A stretch of 64,000 nucleotides of DNA, taken from positions 62,001 to 126,000 of the forward strand of contig NZ_JBHUMM010000037.1 in assembly GCF_042685085.1 (NCBI RefSeq). Direction: 5' to 3'. Positions within the stretch are counted from its first letter, which is position 1; each line of letters starts with the position of its first letter. A program made the position numbers and the translations under genes. Shown here piece by piece: positions 35,222 to 44,435 of the stretch. Source of the stretch: Marinicrinis sediminis (GTDB taxonomy: Bacteria > Bacillota > Bacilli > Paenibacillales > KCTC-33676). The notes beneath the pieces were generated by a model that saw only the letters and a program-made list of their open reading frames with translations, was not told the origin of the DNA and ran no database searches.

Positions 35222-36508
35222 TCATTTCGCAATCAGGAGCTGACGGGTGAGCGGGATCATCTCCTCCATGTCCTGACCCGTCTCGTAGACCTTCATCCAG
35301 CGGGCATTGAATTCACGCATGAGCACGTCCCATTTCGGCTTGCCATAGTAAGGTCTGGCCTGTTGCATGCTGTCCTGAACCACCTTCATCATGCCCTGAT
35401 TTCCTGCCTGTTCAAAAAATCCGTAAGGGGAAGCGGCCGCAGGAAATCCTTCCCCGATCGACATCAGCTCAATTTGGAGCCTTGGCTCCATCATGGCTCT
35501 TATCCACGCTTGTGCTTCATCCTTGGCCTCTGAATAGGCGGATACGACCATGCTTTTTCCACGGACGAGCCCGGCATAATCTTGATATGCGGGAAAAGCC
35601 ACGACACCAATACGCTCTTCCTGATGCCTGACGTACTCCGTCGCTGGCACCAGCATCATGGCAATCCTGCCACTTTTCAGCTCTGTCCAGGGGTTCCAGT
35701 CGGTACGAGGCACGGGGAAGATCTCTTGCCAATCCTTGCGATCCGTGCTGTCACTCTCCGTCTCACTGTTGTTCGGACTGAGCAGTGCAGACATCGTGAG
35801 CAAACCTGCCTCACTTTGTTCAGCCTTCGACACTTCAAACACGGAAGCCAGCGAGAGAATCGCATTCGCATCTTGCGGATTGACATACAGACCGAGGTTG
35901 TTGTCACCCATTGCATAACGCTCGTGATGAAGTTGCAAAATACCCTTTAAGGAAGCCAGGTCCTGCTCGCTTCTTCCCGCTTCCTGCATGATGCCTTTGT
36001 GATAGACCAGCACATAAGGATCTACAAGGAAAGGGACCCCCCACGTATAGCCATTCCAGCGAAACGGATTGATGATGGCAGGCCAGTACTCCTCATTTCG
36101 CTTCAAAATGGAATCCAGCTCTGTATTGGTCAACATTCCGCTGGCTGCTACATGGACTACCTGTTCATGCGGAAGCATAAATACATCATATTCATGACTT
36201 GCGTAGATGCCGTCCATCTCGATGGGCGTATCCACACGCAGCAAATTCACGGTCACATGAGGATTTCGTTGTTCAAAATCACGGGAAACAGACTGAATGA
36301 GGGTAAAAGCTTCTTCAGACACCGCGCACTGTATATGTAATTGCACCTGCTCGTGCCTGCCTTCCACATTTGCCTGCAAGTCAAATGGCTGCGACTGATT
36401 GTCCGTCTGTTCAATCAAGGGAGTGAACGGACCTTTCATGATGGAAGGAGTCAGCGCCATTATAATCAGTACAGCAATTAAGGCCATCATTCTTAATTTC
36501 CGATACAT
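35222..36508 (-). CDS. Orphan family 1 extracellular solute-binding protein
   Basis: This 428-residue protein has a hydrophobic N-terminus (LRMMALIAVLIIMAL) without a lipobox cysteine, then a family 1 solute-binding fold: QSVSRDFEQRNPHVTVNLLRV, YDVFMLPHEQVVHVAASGML and WGVPFLVDPYVLVYHK. It resembles sugar-type ABC binding proteins, but no permease or ATPase is nearby. The ATG at 36508 follows GGAGGAG; 45 in-frame codons upstream overlap a divergent promoter region and are probably not translated. It may act as a membrane-anchored sensor rather than a transporter component. Confidence 0.75.
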   Translation of the reverse strand: MYRKLRMMALIAVLIIMALTPSIMKGPFTPLIEQTDNQSQPFDLQANVEGRHEQVQLHIQCAVSEEAFTLIQSVSRDFEQRNPHVTVNLLRVDTPIEMDGIYASHEYDVFMLPHEQVVHVAASGMLTNTELDSILKRNEEYWPAIINPFRWNGYTWGVPFLVDPYVLVYHKGIMQEAGRSEQDLASLKGILQLHHERYAMGDNNLGLYVNPQDANAILSLASVFEVSKAEQSEAGLLTMSALLSPNNSETESDSTDRKDWQEIFPVPRTDWNPWTELKSGRIAMMLVPATEYVRHQEERIGVVAFPAYQDYAGLVRGKSMVVSAYSEAKDEAQAWIRAMMEPRLQIELMSIGEGFPAAASPYGFFEQAGNQGMMKVVQDSMQQARPYYGKPKWDVLMREFNARWMKVYETGQDMEEMIPLTRQLLIAK

Positions 36509-36633
36509 GAATGCTCCTCCATGCCTAGTTTCCTTCATCATAACAAATTTAATATGCCTGCACATCCTATATTTACATTCTTCTTGTGATAGAATGTACG
36601 TAACCCTATCCCCTGATTGAAAGGATGCTGTGT

Positions 36634-37110
36634 ATGAAATCATGGACCAAAGAAATTGTCATTGACGCTCCTATCGAAGTCGTGTGGGCCTTGTTTGACG
36701 GTTCCACAGAAAACATGCAGAAAATTATGCCCCAGGTTGTAGACAATGAACCGATCAAGGTGACCGAGGAAAAGGTCGGGTCCATCTATCTTCAGACCTA
36801 TCAGGAAGGGAAAAGAAAAGAGCAGTATGAAGTGGAAACGCTCATATATGTCAATCACCCCGATCACAAGCACATGAAGGTTGGCTTTACATTGGCCAAT
36901 CTCTTTGACATCACAGCAGAATATGAGTGCTGGAAACAGGGAGAACATCAAACCTTGCTTCGCTATACGGCCACGAACCGCCCGTTAAAGTGGTTTGTCA
37001 GGCTGTTTCTGATTTTTGCCCGTGAAAAAGTGGTCATCGATTTTATTCAGCGAGTGAAGATCGTGGCAGAACAGGAAGCCGTACATACGTCCACCCCACC
37101 TGCCAATTGA
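36634..37110 (+). CDS. SRPBCC-family (START-like) protein
   Basis: This 158-residue protein begins with KSWTKEIVIDAPIEVVWALF, the typical first strand and helix of the SRPBCC/polyketide-cyclase fold, and ends with a long amphipathic helix (FLIFAREKVVIDFIQRVK). These proteins bind hydrophobic ligands in a deep cavity; the ligand here is unknown. The ATG at 36634 is chosen because AAAGGA lies eight bases upstream; an earlier ATG at 36625 overlaps that site. It is divergent from the orphan binding protein. Confidence 0.75.
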   Translation: MKSWTKEIVIDAPIEVVWALFDGSTENMQKIMPQVVDNEPIKVTEEKVGSIYLQTYQEGKRKEQYEVETLIYVNHPDHKHMKVGFTLANLFDITAEYECWKQGEHQTLLRYTATNRPLKWFVRLFLIFAREKVVIDFIQRVKIVAEQEAVHTSTPPAN

Positions 37111-37145
37111 GCGAGCAGACAGGCTTGAGTTGAAACTGTGGGTAG

Positions 37146-37190
37146 ACGTAAACAGAGACCCGGCCATTTGCACCGGGTCTCTGTTTGCGT
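37146..37190. terminator. Bidirectional hairpin between convergent genes
   Basis: AAACAGAGACCCGG pairs perfectly with CCGGGTCTCTGTTT around a nine-base loop. The flanking ACG/CGT extends the stem after one base. T-runs are short, but the stem is very stable. Confidence 0.85.
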
Positions 37191-37218
37191 GAAAAAGATA
37201 ATCGATCAAGCTGCTCCA

Positions 37219-38553
37219 CTACAGCAAATCGGTTGCCAGCTGAGCAAGGGCCGAACGCTCTCCTCGATGCAGCGTGACATGACCACTGATCGACTGTTCC
37301 TTGAACCGCTCAACCACATAGGTCAATCCGTTGCTCTCCGCATCCAGATACGGATGATCAATTTGCTCCGGGTCCCCCATCAGCACTATCTTGCTTCCTT
37401 CACCCACACGGGAAATAATCGTCTTCACCTCATGTTTGGACAAGTTCTGCGCTTCATCAATAATAATAAATTGACTCGGAATCGAGCGCCCTCGAATATA
37501 GGTAAGCGCCTCGACCTGTATACTGCCAAGCCCGGCCAAAATTTTGTCGATATCCCCGGCCTTTTTCGTATCGAACAGAAATTCCAGATTATCATAGACA
37601 GGCTGCATCCAGGGTCTTAACTTCTCTTCCTTCTCCCCAGGCAAATAGCCGATGTCCTTGCCTACGGGCACGACAGGTCTGCCAATCAGCAGCTTCTTAT
37701 AGCGGTGCTCATCTTCTACCTTCATCAGCCCGGCTGCCAGGGCCAGCAGCGTCTTCCCGGTTCCAGCGCGACCTGTGAGCGTCACGAGCGGAATGTCATC
37801 ATTGAGAAGAAGCTCCAGCGCCATGCGCTGCTGGGTGTTGCGGGCTCCAATGCCCCATATCGGATCATTGCTCAAATGCAGCGGCTCCAGACTGAGTCCG
37901 TCTCGGCTTACTTTCAGCAAGGCGGATTTGGATGTCCCCAGCTCATCCTTCAAAATCACAAATTCATGCGGATTCAATCGATATTCAATATTTAATTTCT
38001 TGAGCTGAAGCTCGCGAAAGGAGTAAAATTCATCAATAATCGCCGGATGTACTGTCAGCTTGTTGTATCCGGTATAAAAATCGGACATAGGTGCCACATG
38101 ATCGGACAGGTAATCCTGGGCTCGCAAGCCGAGTACGTCTGCCTTAATCCGCACCAGCGTATCCTTCGTGACGAGGATGACAGGTCTTGGCGTGTCCATT
38201 TCCTTTTGCTCAAGATGATAGTTGAGCGCGACGGCAAGAATCCGATTGTCGTTGGTCGATTCGCCAAACGTTTCCTGGAGACGCCTGAAGCTTTTATGAT
38301 TGAGCTCAACCTTGAGCGTTCCGCCATTCTCCAGATTCACCCCGTCATGGAGTCTGCCCTCCTGATCGCGCAGACTGTCCAGCAACCGCGATACATACCG
38401 GGCATTGCGTCCGATTTCATCCGCGTTTCTTTTCTTGGAATCAATCTCTTCCAGCACGATGGCCGGGATGATCACTTCATTGTCATCGAATGAGAAAATG
38501 GCATTTGGGTCCTGCAACAGTACATTCGTATCTAATACATAGATTTTTTTCAT
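37219..38553 (-). CDS. ylaK: PIN domain-PhoH ATPase (YlaK/PhoH2)
   Basis: This 444-residue protein joins an N-terminal PIN ribonuclease-like domain (LDTNVLLQDP, acidic residues near D8, E35 and D102) to a PhoH NTPase domain. Walker A is GRAGTGKT (261-268) and Walker B IIIDEAQNLSKHE. PhoH2 proteins of this type are RNA helicase/ribonucleases. Length equals that of B. subtilis YlaK, and YlaJ-, YlaL- and YlaH-like genes are adjacent. The ATG at 38553 (MKKIYVLD) follows GGGAGG by eight bases; eight upstream codons overlap that site. Confidence 0.92.
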   Translation of the reverse strand: MKKIYVLDTNVLLQDPNAIFSFDDNEVIIPAIVLEEIDSKKRNADEIGRNARYVSRLLDSLRDQEGRLHDGVNLENGGTLKVELNHKSFRRLQETFGESTNDNRILAVALNYHLEQKEMDTPRPVILVTKDTLVRIKADVLGLRAQDYLSDHVAPMSDFYTGYNKLTVHPAIIDEFYSFRELQLKKLNIEYRLNPHEFVILKDELGTSKSALLKVSRDGLSLEPLHLSNDPIWGIGARNTQQRMALELLLNDDIPLVTLTGRAGTGKTLLALAAGLMKVEDEHRYKKLLIGRPVVPVGKDIGYLPGEKEEKLRPWMQPVYDNLEFLFDTKKAGDIDKILAGLGSIQVEALTYIRGRSIPSQFIIIDEAQNLSKHEVKTIISRVGEGSKIVLMGDPEQIDHPYLDAESNGLTYVVERFKEQSISGHVTLHRGERSALAQLATDLL

Positions 38554-38644
38554 CCTGTACGCCTCCCAGTTCCTCACATAATATTCACTAGGTTGGACAC
38601 AATACCCTTAATCGATTTCAAGAATTGGAAAGGATGATCGTCTG

Positions 38645-39193
38645 ATGCGTTATGTGATTTGCCTGCTGATATTGTTTATGATGCTACTGGGATGTGCCAA
38701 CAACAACAACCAAGCCTCGCCTCCTTCTCAGAATAATCATGAAGTGCGGGTGAAGCAGACGATTCCACCCAAGCAAGAGATTACAGATGATGAGAAGGTA
38801 TCCACGCGACTGGAGAAGCTCGCTATGCAAGTTCCTGATGTAGAAGGAGCACGCTGCGTCGTGATGGGCAACACCGCGATTGTCGGCATTGATGTAGACA
38901 GCAGCCTTGACCGCTCGCGCATTGGAACCATTAAGTATTCGGTTGCAGAAGCGCTGCGCAAGGACCCTCATGGCGCCCATGCGATGGTGACCGCAGATAT
39001 TGACCTGAACGCCCGCTTGCGTGAAATACGACAGGAAATTGCAAACGGTCGACCTTTCTCCGGGTTCGCTGAAGAGATGGCAGACATTGTAGGACGCATG
39101 ATGCCGCAGCTACCCAAAGATGTACGGGTGACACCTCATCAGGAGGATCAGCGAAAGGAAGACCAGCAGAAACTGGATCAATCCCACATGTAA
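38645..39193 (+). CDS. ylaJ: YhcN/YlaJ-family sporulation lipoprotein
   Basis: This 182-residue protein has a lipoprotein signal (LLGC, C17), an Asn/Gln/Pro linker and a domain with VPDVEGARCVVMGNTAIVGIDVD and YSVAEALRKDPHGAHAMVTADID-type sequence (shortened: YSVAEALRKDPHG). This is the YhcN/YlaJ fold found in spore coat or inner-membrane lipoproteins of Bacillus. AAAGGA lies about ten bases before the ATG. It is divergent from ylaK, as a likely forespore-expressed gene, though I could not place a sigma-G promoter with confidence. Confidence 0.82.
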   Translation: MRYVICLLILFMMLLGCANNNNQASPPSQNNHEVRVKQTIPPKQEITDDEKVSTRLEKLAMQVPDVEGARCVVMGNTAIVGIDVDSSLDRSRIGTIKYSVAEALRKDPHGAHAMVTADIDLNARLREIRQEIANGRPFSGFAEEMADIVGRMMPQLPKDVRVTPHQEDQRKEDQQKLDQSHM

Positions 39194-39234
39194 AGGGATT
39201 GGAGAAAAGGATCAGACAAGCTATGCAGGTACGT

Positions 39235-39267
39235 AAAAAGCCTAGTTGAACACAACTAGGCTTTTTT
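39235..39267. terminator. Bidirectional terminator overlapping the ylaL stop codon
   Basis: AAAAAGCCTAGTTG and CAACTAGGCTTTTTT pair around AACA. On the minus strand the ylaL stop TAG lies inside the stem, so one hairpin ends both convergent genes. Confidence 0.95.
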
Positions 39268-39708
39268 CATGGCGGTGAAAACCTGATGATCCAGTTTTTC
39301 AGCCGCACGTTGATCATATGTTTTTTCATATTCAGGCTCAGCGCTGATACGAGCGCCGTAAAACATGCCGTCTCTTACCGTCTCTACTGACAGATCAAAG
39401 CAGGCCAGCTTGAACGGTACGTCTTCCAGAGATTCGGCTACCTGATTCACTTTTCCGCTGATGATATGCACAGAGCCTTCCGCAAAACCTGTCATCGTGG
39501 CGACCGCATTTTGCTGTAAATTCCCGACGAGACGGGAACGCTGGTCAAGGGCAAAACGAATCGTGCGGGCATCCATGGCATGGGCCCAGGAAATGGCATT
39601 GCTTGTTGGCAATCCACTCTCTGCATCGATCGTATGCAGCAGCACCACTTTCTCACGCTGTAGCTCAGTAAGCAACGCATCATGCAGCACAGTTGCTGGA
39701 TCAGACAT
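39256..39708 (-). CDS. ylaL: Pyridoxamine 5'-phosphate oxidase-like protein (YlaL)
   Basis: This 150-residue protein has the split-barrel FMN-binding character of the PNPOx-like family: VLLHTIDAESGLPTSNAISW, then IRFALDQRSRLVGNLQQN and EGSVHIISGKVNQVAE. Length and setting match B. subtilis YlaL; a true PdxH is longer and ends differently. The ATG at 39708 (MSDPATV) is eight bases after GGAGGA. Its 3' end is inside the terminator hairpin. Confidence 0.75.
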   Translation of the reverse strand: MSDPATVLHDALLTELQREKVVLLHTIDAESGLPTSNAISWAHAMDARTIRFALDQRSRLVGNLQQNAVATMTGFAEGSVHIISGKVNQVAESLEDVPFKLACFDLSVETVRDGMFYGARISAEPEYEKTYDQRAAEKLDHQVFTAMKKA

Positions 39709-39797
39709 ACAACAAGTCCTCCTCAATGATTGCTGGGTATGATTCGTACTCAGTATACCATAGGGTGTAGATCGTTTCCAGAACCATGCAGGACCGT

Positions 39798-40844
39798 CTA
39801 TTCGGCTGGCGACGTTTCGGTTGGCGTTGGAGTGGTCTCACCATTCAACTGTTGTTTCAGTTTTGCTTTCGCCTGTTCCACATCGGCTTCATCCAAATAA
39901 ATAAACGGACTGCGCCATGATCCTTCCAGCGGTATATACTCTATGTTATTGCTGGTCAATCCGACGTATGTCTTGATAAAGCTTTTAATTTGCTCGGATG
40001 GCATATCTGTTGTGACATTGTCTCCGACCGCATTCATCAGCTTGTCGACCACCAGCGTCGTAGAGAACGACTTCGCTTCGTTCAGCATCTCTGACAACAC
40101 CTGCTGCTGACGCTGATTGCGTTCGAAGTCACTGGATGGTGCCGTACCGCGATTGGACTTGCGGTATCGAACAAAGTCCAATGCCTCTTTCCCGTTGAGC
40201 TCCTGCTGACCCTGCTTTAGGTCGATGTTGGTGCCATCTGCGTTGTCAACATATTTCATATCCTGATCGACATAGACATTTACGCCACCGAGTGCGTCAA
40301 TCATGTCCTCAAATGCTTTGAAATTGATCATGACCGCATAATCCGGTTTGATATCGAAGAAATCGCCAAATATCGTCTTGACTTCACCGAATTCTCCTTC
40401 CCCATAGCCGTTGACTTTCGCAATGGAGTAGAACTGGTTGGCTTTCCGTGCCTCCCGATAACCGGCGGGATGCACGTACGTGTCCCTCGGAAGCGAAACC
40501 AGCGTTCCGGTTTTCTTTTCCGGGTTCAAGGTCAGCATCATGATCACATCGGTATTCATCAAGCCAAGATTTTCCCGGCTATCCAGCCCCAGGAGCAGGA
40601 TGGTCAGAGGCTTGACATCTGCCTTTTCTTCCTCAGGCACTTCAATTCCGTTGTTGGCAATCGACATTTTGTCGATATTTTTCATTCCAACCTGGTACAG
40701 ATAAATCCCGTAGGCCGTACCTGAAAGAACCAGTACGAGGACAAGCGCAATCAGACTGCGCTTGATCCAGGCAGATTTTCTTGATTTTCTCGCAATGCTG
40801 CTTCCCTCTTTGCGCGAAGGAAGCGGTGTGTTTCCATCATTCAT
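39798..40844 (-). CDS. LytR-CpsA-Psr (LCP) family cell wall ligase
   Basis: This 348-residue protein has a cytoplasmic basic tail, one transmembrane helix (about residues 28-50) and an extracellular LCP domain. Diagnostic motifs are LLLGLDSRE, VSLPRDTYV and FVRYRKSNRG followed by DFERNQRQQQVL, which hold the polyprenyl-diphosphate-binding Arg and Asp residues. LCP enzymes transfer teichoic acids or polysaccharides from undecaprenyl carriers to peptidoglycan. A Thr/Pro-rich tail ends the protein. AGAAGGTG precedes the ATG. Confidence 0.92.
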   Translation of the reverse strand: MNDGNTPLPSRKEGSSIARKSRKSAWIKRSLIALVLVLVLSGTAYGIYLYQVGMKNIDKMSIANNGIEVPEEEKADVKPLTILLLGLDSRENLGLMNTDVIMMLTLNPEKKTGTLVSLPRDTYVHPAGYREARKANQFYSIAKVNGYGEGEFGEVKTIFGDFFDIKPDYAVMINFKAFEDMIDALGGVNVYVDQDMKYVDNADGTNIDLKQGQQELNGKEALDFVRYRKSNRGTAPSSDFERNQRQQQVLSEMLNEAKSFSTTLVVDKLMNAVGDNVTTDMPSEQIKSFIKTYVGLTSNNIEYIPLEGSWRSPFIYLDEADVEQAKAKLKQQLNGETTPTPTETSPAE

Positions 40845-40887
40845 GGTTTATGCACCTTCTTCTTTTACTGCAAACCGATACGATTCG

Positions 40888-41163
40888 TCATTGTGCATAT
40901 TTCGGATTGGCTTCGATTTCGGAGAGAAGCTGGTATACGGCTTCACGCTCAAACATCTGAAGCTTGCTCTTTCCTTCTTTAACATACTGGACATGAACAA
41001 AAGTATCGTCTACATTCGTGATTTCCACCTGGGACAACTGGTGATCTTCTGTGAGGATTTCCATGAAAAACTGCTCGGTTTTGCGCGCAGCCTCATCGTC
41101 TGGCCTGGCCTCCACGACACATTGGATCTGCATCCAGTTGAACAACGCATCCTGAAAACGCAT
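40888..41163 (-). CDS. Conserved-looking small protein of unknown function
   Basis: This 91-residue acidic protein has no signal peptide or membrane segment and is predicted to be mixed alpha-beta: a WMQIQCVVEARPDDEA strand-loop, a helix AARKTEQFFMEILT, then QVEITNVDDTFVHVQYVKEG strands and a final helix. I do not recognise the family. The ATG at 41163 follows GAGGGGG by seven bases. It lies between ylaH and the LCP gene on the same strand and is probably co-transcribed with them. Confidence 0.65.
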   Translation of the reverse strand: MRFQDALFNWMQIQCVVEARPDDEAARKTEQFFMEILTEDHQLSQVEITNVDDTFVHVQYVKEGKSKLQMFEREAVYQLLSEIEANPKYAQ

Positions 41164-41204
41164 TTGCACACCCCCTCAGGTGATTAAGATATCATTCGCA
41201 GCCT

Positions 41205-41585
41205 TTACTTGTTTTGTTTCCGATTCTGCCAGTCCATAACAAAATACCGAATTCGCAGTGTAAGCATCAGGGCAATGGCAATCGACAGGCTATATACAAT
41301 CGGAAGAGAGGAATCCACTTCGAATATGAGCAGTACAAAGGCACCGATGGCCAGCAGCACATACACGACGAGATCCTTCAGGAGCGGAAGCTTCCGTGCT
41401 CTGAACACTTTATTGTAGATATACGTCATGCAGATAAAGATAACAATAAACGTGATCCAGTTCGGCATCGCGATGCCAAAGAGCGGATCGGTCTCCGTCA
41501 TAAAGGCACCAAAATCAAATGGCGGAATCTCGATTTCTTCATTGTTTGTGGTTCCCGCAAAGGTTATATATGTTGGGTGATTCAA
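41205..41585 (-). CDS. ylaH: YlaH-like membrane protein
   Basis: This 126-residue protein has three hydrophobic segments (WITFIVIFICMTYIYNKVF; LVVYVLLAIGAFVLLIFEV; PIVYSLSIAIALMLTL) and a basic C-terminus. It resembles the YlaH family that follows typA/ylaG in B. subtilis; function unknown. The start is TTG, seven bases after GGAGG. It begins 36 bp after typA. Confidence 0.72.
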   Translation of the reverse strand: MNHPTYITFAGTTNNEEIEIPPFDFGAFMTETDPLFGIAMPNWITFIVIFICMTYIYNKVFRARKLPLLKDLVVYVLLAIGAFVLLIFEVDSSLPIVYSLSIAIALMLTLRIRYFVMDWQNRKQNK

Positions 41586-41620
41586 CTTCTTCCCTCCCTG
41601 CTGGCATAATCTCTATCTGC

Positions 41621-43462
41621 CTACTCCGACTTCAATGCCATTTTACGATGTTTTTCCGCTCTTTCGCGCTCGCTCTTGTTCAAAAGCTTCTTGCGCAGAC
41701 GGATGGATACCGGCGTAATCTCGCAATATTCGTCATCATTCAGATATTCCAGTGCCTGCTCCAGGGAAAGAGAACGAGGGGTCTTCATCTTGACCGTATC
41801 ATCCTTGGTGGCGGAGCGAACATTCGTCAGGTGTTTCTCCTTGCATATATTGACGACAATGTCGTTATCACGGTTGTGTTCCCCGACAATCATTCCTTCG
41901 TAAACTTCTGTACCCGGCTCCAGGAACAGGATGCCGCGATCTTCTACAGACAAGATGCCATACAGGGTTGCTTTACCCGTTTCAGTCGAAACCAGGACAC
42001 CCTGATGTCTGCCTCCTACGTCTGCGCCAATATACGGGGCATATTTTTCAAATGCATGGTTCATAATGCCGTAGCCGCGGGTGAGCGTCAAAAACTCAGT
42101 CCGATAGCCGATCAAGCCGCGTGCAGGAATAAGGAATTCCAGTCGAACCTGACCATTCCCGTTATTGGTCATATTGACCATCTCTGCCTTGCGCGGACCG
42201 AGACTTTCCATAACGGAACCGGTGCTCTCTTCCGGCACATCGATCAGCAGGCGCTCCATCGGCTCCATTTTCTTGCCATCGATCTCGCGAATGATGACTT
42301 CCGGCTTGGATACCTGTAGCTCATAGCCTTCACGGCGCATATTCTCAATCAGAATACCAAGATGAAGCTCTCCACGACCTGCGACGAGATAAGCATCCGG
42401 GCTGTCGGTCTCCGTCACCTTCAAGCTCACATCTGTCTCGGTTTCCTTGAACAGACGCTCTTGAAGCTTGCGTGAGGTAACAAACTTTCCTTCTTTTCCT
42501 GCAAACGGACTATTGTTGACCACAAAGGTCATTTGCAAAGTCGGTTCATCTATTTTCAGCAAAGGCAACGCCTCTGGCTGATCCGGATCGGCGATCGTTT
42601 CCCCGATATTAATGTCTCTAATACCGGCGATAGCCACGATATCCCCAGCGGTTGCTTCTTCAATCTCAATCCGTTTGAGACCCTGGAATCCGAACAGCTT
42701 CTCGATTCTCGCTGAACGGGTTTGTCCACTGCGCGTCATCAGTGCGATCGTCTGTCCGCGCTTGACCTTTCCTCGATTGACTCTTCCAACCGCAATTCGG
42801 CCCAAATAATCGTTGTAATCCAGCAACGTCACCTGGAACTGCAACGGCTCCTCACTGTTGTCAATCGGAGACGGGATATGTGAGATGATCGTTTCAAACA
42901 GGCTCTCCATGCTTTCTTCCTGCTGCTCGGCATCCAGACTGGCGGTACCTTGCAAGGCAGAAGCGTATACAACCGGGAAATCCAGCTGCTCATCGGAGGC
43001 ATCCAGTTCCATAAACAGCTCCAGTACCTCATCCACTACTTCAGCAGGACGAGCGTTTGGACGATCAATCTTGTTCAATACAACGACAGGGGTGAGGTTT
43101 TGCTCCAAAGCTTTGCGCAGGACGAATTTCGTCTGCGGCATACAGCCTTCGAAAGCATCGACCAGCAACAGAACGCCATCCACCATTTTCATAATTCGCT
43201 CTACTTCTCCACCAAAATCAGCATGGCCCGGGGTATCCACGATGTTGATGAGGGTTTCCTTGTAGGCAATGGCGGTGTTTTTCGCCAGGATGGTAATGCC
43301 ACGCTCGCGCTCCAGATCATTCGAGTCCATGACTCTTTCCTGTACCGCCTCGTTTTCGCGGAATGTACCGGATTGCTGCAGCAACTTGTCCACCAGCGTG
43401 GTTTTGCCATGGTCAACGTGAGCAATAATGGCAATATTGCGAATGGCTTCTCTTTTATTCAT
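41621..43462 (-). CDS. typA: Ribosome-associated GTPase TypA/BipA
   Basis: This 613-residue translational GTPase has G1 AHVDHGKTTLVDKLL, switch II DTPGHADFGGEVERI and G4 NKIDRPNA, then EF-G-like domains II, III and V and the BipA-specific C-terminal domain (ARGLIGYRTEFLTLTRGYG, CEITPVSIRLRKKLLNKSER). BipA helps large-subunit assembly, especially in the cold or under stress. Length matches the family. It is the counterpart of B. subtilis YlaG and heads the ylaH-containing group. Confidence 0.97.
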   Translation of the reverse strand: MNKREAIRNIAIIAHVDHGKTTLVDKLLQQSGTFRENEAVQERVMDSNDLERERGITILAKNTAIAYKETLINIVDTPGHADFGGEVERIMKMVDGVLLLVDAFEGCMPQTKFVLRKALEQNLTPVVVLNKIDRPNARPAEVVDEVLELFMELDASDEQLDFPVVYASALQGTASLDAEQQEESMESLFETIISHIPSPIDNSEEPLQFQVTLLDYNDYLGRIAVGRVNRGKVKRGQTIALMTRSGQTRSARIEKLFGFQGLKRIEIEEATAGDIVAIAGIRDINIGETIADPDQPEALPLLKIDEPTLQMTFVVNNSPFAGKEGKFVTSRKLQERLFKETETDVSLKVTETDSPDAYLVAGRGELHLGILIENMRREGYELQVSKPEVIIREIDGKKMEPMERLLIDVPEESTGSVMESLGPRKAEMVNMTNNGNGQVRLEFLIPARGLIGYRTEFLTLTRGYGIMNHAFEKYAPYIGADVGGRHQGVLVSTETGKATLYGILSVEDRGILFLEPGTEVYEGMIVGEHNRDNDIVVNICKEKHLTNVRSATKDDTVKMKTPRSLSLEQALEYLNDDEYCEITPVSIRLRKKLLNKSERERAEKHRKMALKSE

Positions 43463-43561
43463 TCTGAAAAATTCCTTTCCGAATCGTGATTTCTATTTAT
43501 TTTATCATGTGGCAGACGTCGCATTTACCCACATGTTCATGCTGTGCGCTATGCTGACATG

Positions 43562-43587
43562 AAAATAGCGCCGGTTTGAGCCGACGC
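43562..43587 (-). terminator. Terminator downstream of the minus-strand terC gene
   Basis: GCGTCGG pairs with CCGGCGC (one mismatch) around CTCAAA, followed on the minus strand by TATTTT. It lies about 80 bases after the stop codon. Confidence 0.6.
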
Positions 43588-43668
43588 TTCCTCCGTTGTC
43601 ATTATACGATTGAACCATGAAAAAAGCAAGGTCACACGCTTCATTCATCCCGCTTCCATTTGCTTTTC

Positions 43669-44328
43669 CTACCCCTTATTCCTTCGAAAAGCTGCGGTTC
43701 GACTGCTAAGCAGGACAAGCAGAATCGCCATCACAGGAATGACCCATTCATACGACGTATGGACATGCTTCAGCCAATGCTGAACCGCTGCGTCCCTCAC
43801 CAGCATCTCACCCGCAGTATAGGCGAGAATGGCAGCGCCTGCCAGGTGGAGCACCGGATAGCGGTCCATCCAGCTCATCATCATCGTGCTCCCCCATATA
43901 ATCATCGGTATACTGAGCGCAATGCCTGCAATCAAGATGCCGAGATGTCCATCGGCGATGGCGGCTACGGCCAGCACATTATCCAGACTCATAATGAAAT
44001 CAGCTACGATAATCGTCCATACCGCTGACAGCAAATGTCGGGAGGCCTTCAGTTCCCGCTCCTCTCCCCCCTCCCCGGTCAGCTTGATCGCAATATAGAG
44101 CAGGAGCAGGGCCCCCAGCGCTTCAATGAATGGAATTTTGAGAATAAACACAGCCACAGCCGTTAGCGCAATCCGCAGCACAACAGCACCCAGTGCCCCC
44201 CACCAAACCGCTTTCTTTCGATCTTTGGGATGCAGGTTCTGGCTGGCCATCGCAATGACCACCGCGTTGTCTCCACTTAATACGATATTGATCAGCATAA
44301 TCTCTACAAATATCCACAGTGCTTCCAT
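43669..44328 (-). CDS. TerC-family integral membrane protein (YjbE-like)
   Basis: This 219-residue protein has seven hydrophobic segments and TerC signature acidic motifs in the membrane: LSGDNAVVIAMASQNL and ADFIMSLDNVLAVAAIADGH-type sequence (ADFIMSLDNVLAVAA). TerC proteins of this kind export Mn2+ and metalate secreted enzymes. The ATG at 44328 (MEALWIFVEI) follows GGGGGTG by five bases. It is divergent from a second TerC gene that carries the manganese riboswitch; I see no riboswitch on this side. Confidence 0.85.
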   Translation of the reverse strand: MEALWIFVEIMLINIVLSGDNAVVIAMASQNLHPKDRKKAVWWGALGAVVLRIALTAVAVFILKIPFIEALGALLLLYIAIKLTGEGGEERELKASRHLLSAVWTIIVADFIMSLDNVLAVAAIADGHLGILIAGIALSIPMIIWGSTMMMSWMDRYPVLHLAGAAILAYTAGEMLVRDAAVQHWLKHVHTSYEWVIPVMAILLVLLSSRTAAFRRNKG

Positions 44329-44391
44329 CCGAACACCCCCTGTACACATGTATGAACAAGCTGCCCTGGATATGAACAGGAATTTGTTCGC

Positions 44392-44421
44392 TTGACGTTT
44401 TCATCGCGATTTATATATAAT
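44392..44421 (+). promoter_or_regulatory. Promoter of the yybP-ykoY riboswitch transcript
   Basis: TTGACG (44392-44397) and TATAAT (44416-44421) lie 18 bases apart, about 15 bases before the riboswitch aptamer. Confidence 0.8.
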
Positions 44422-44435
44422 GACGATATAAAGTT

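Noticed and set aside
44329..44435. Riboswitch for the minus-strand terC gene
   Set aside because: Aptamer blocks occur only on the plus strand, so only the plus-strand gene is controlled by it.
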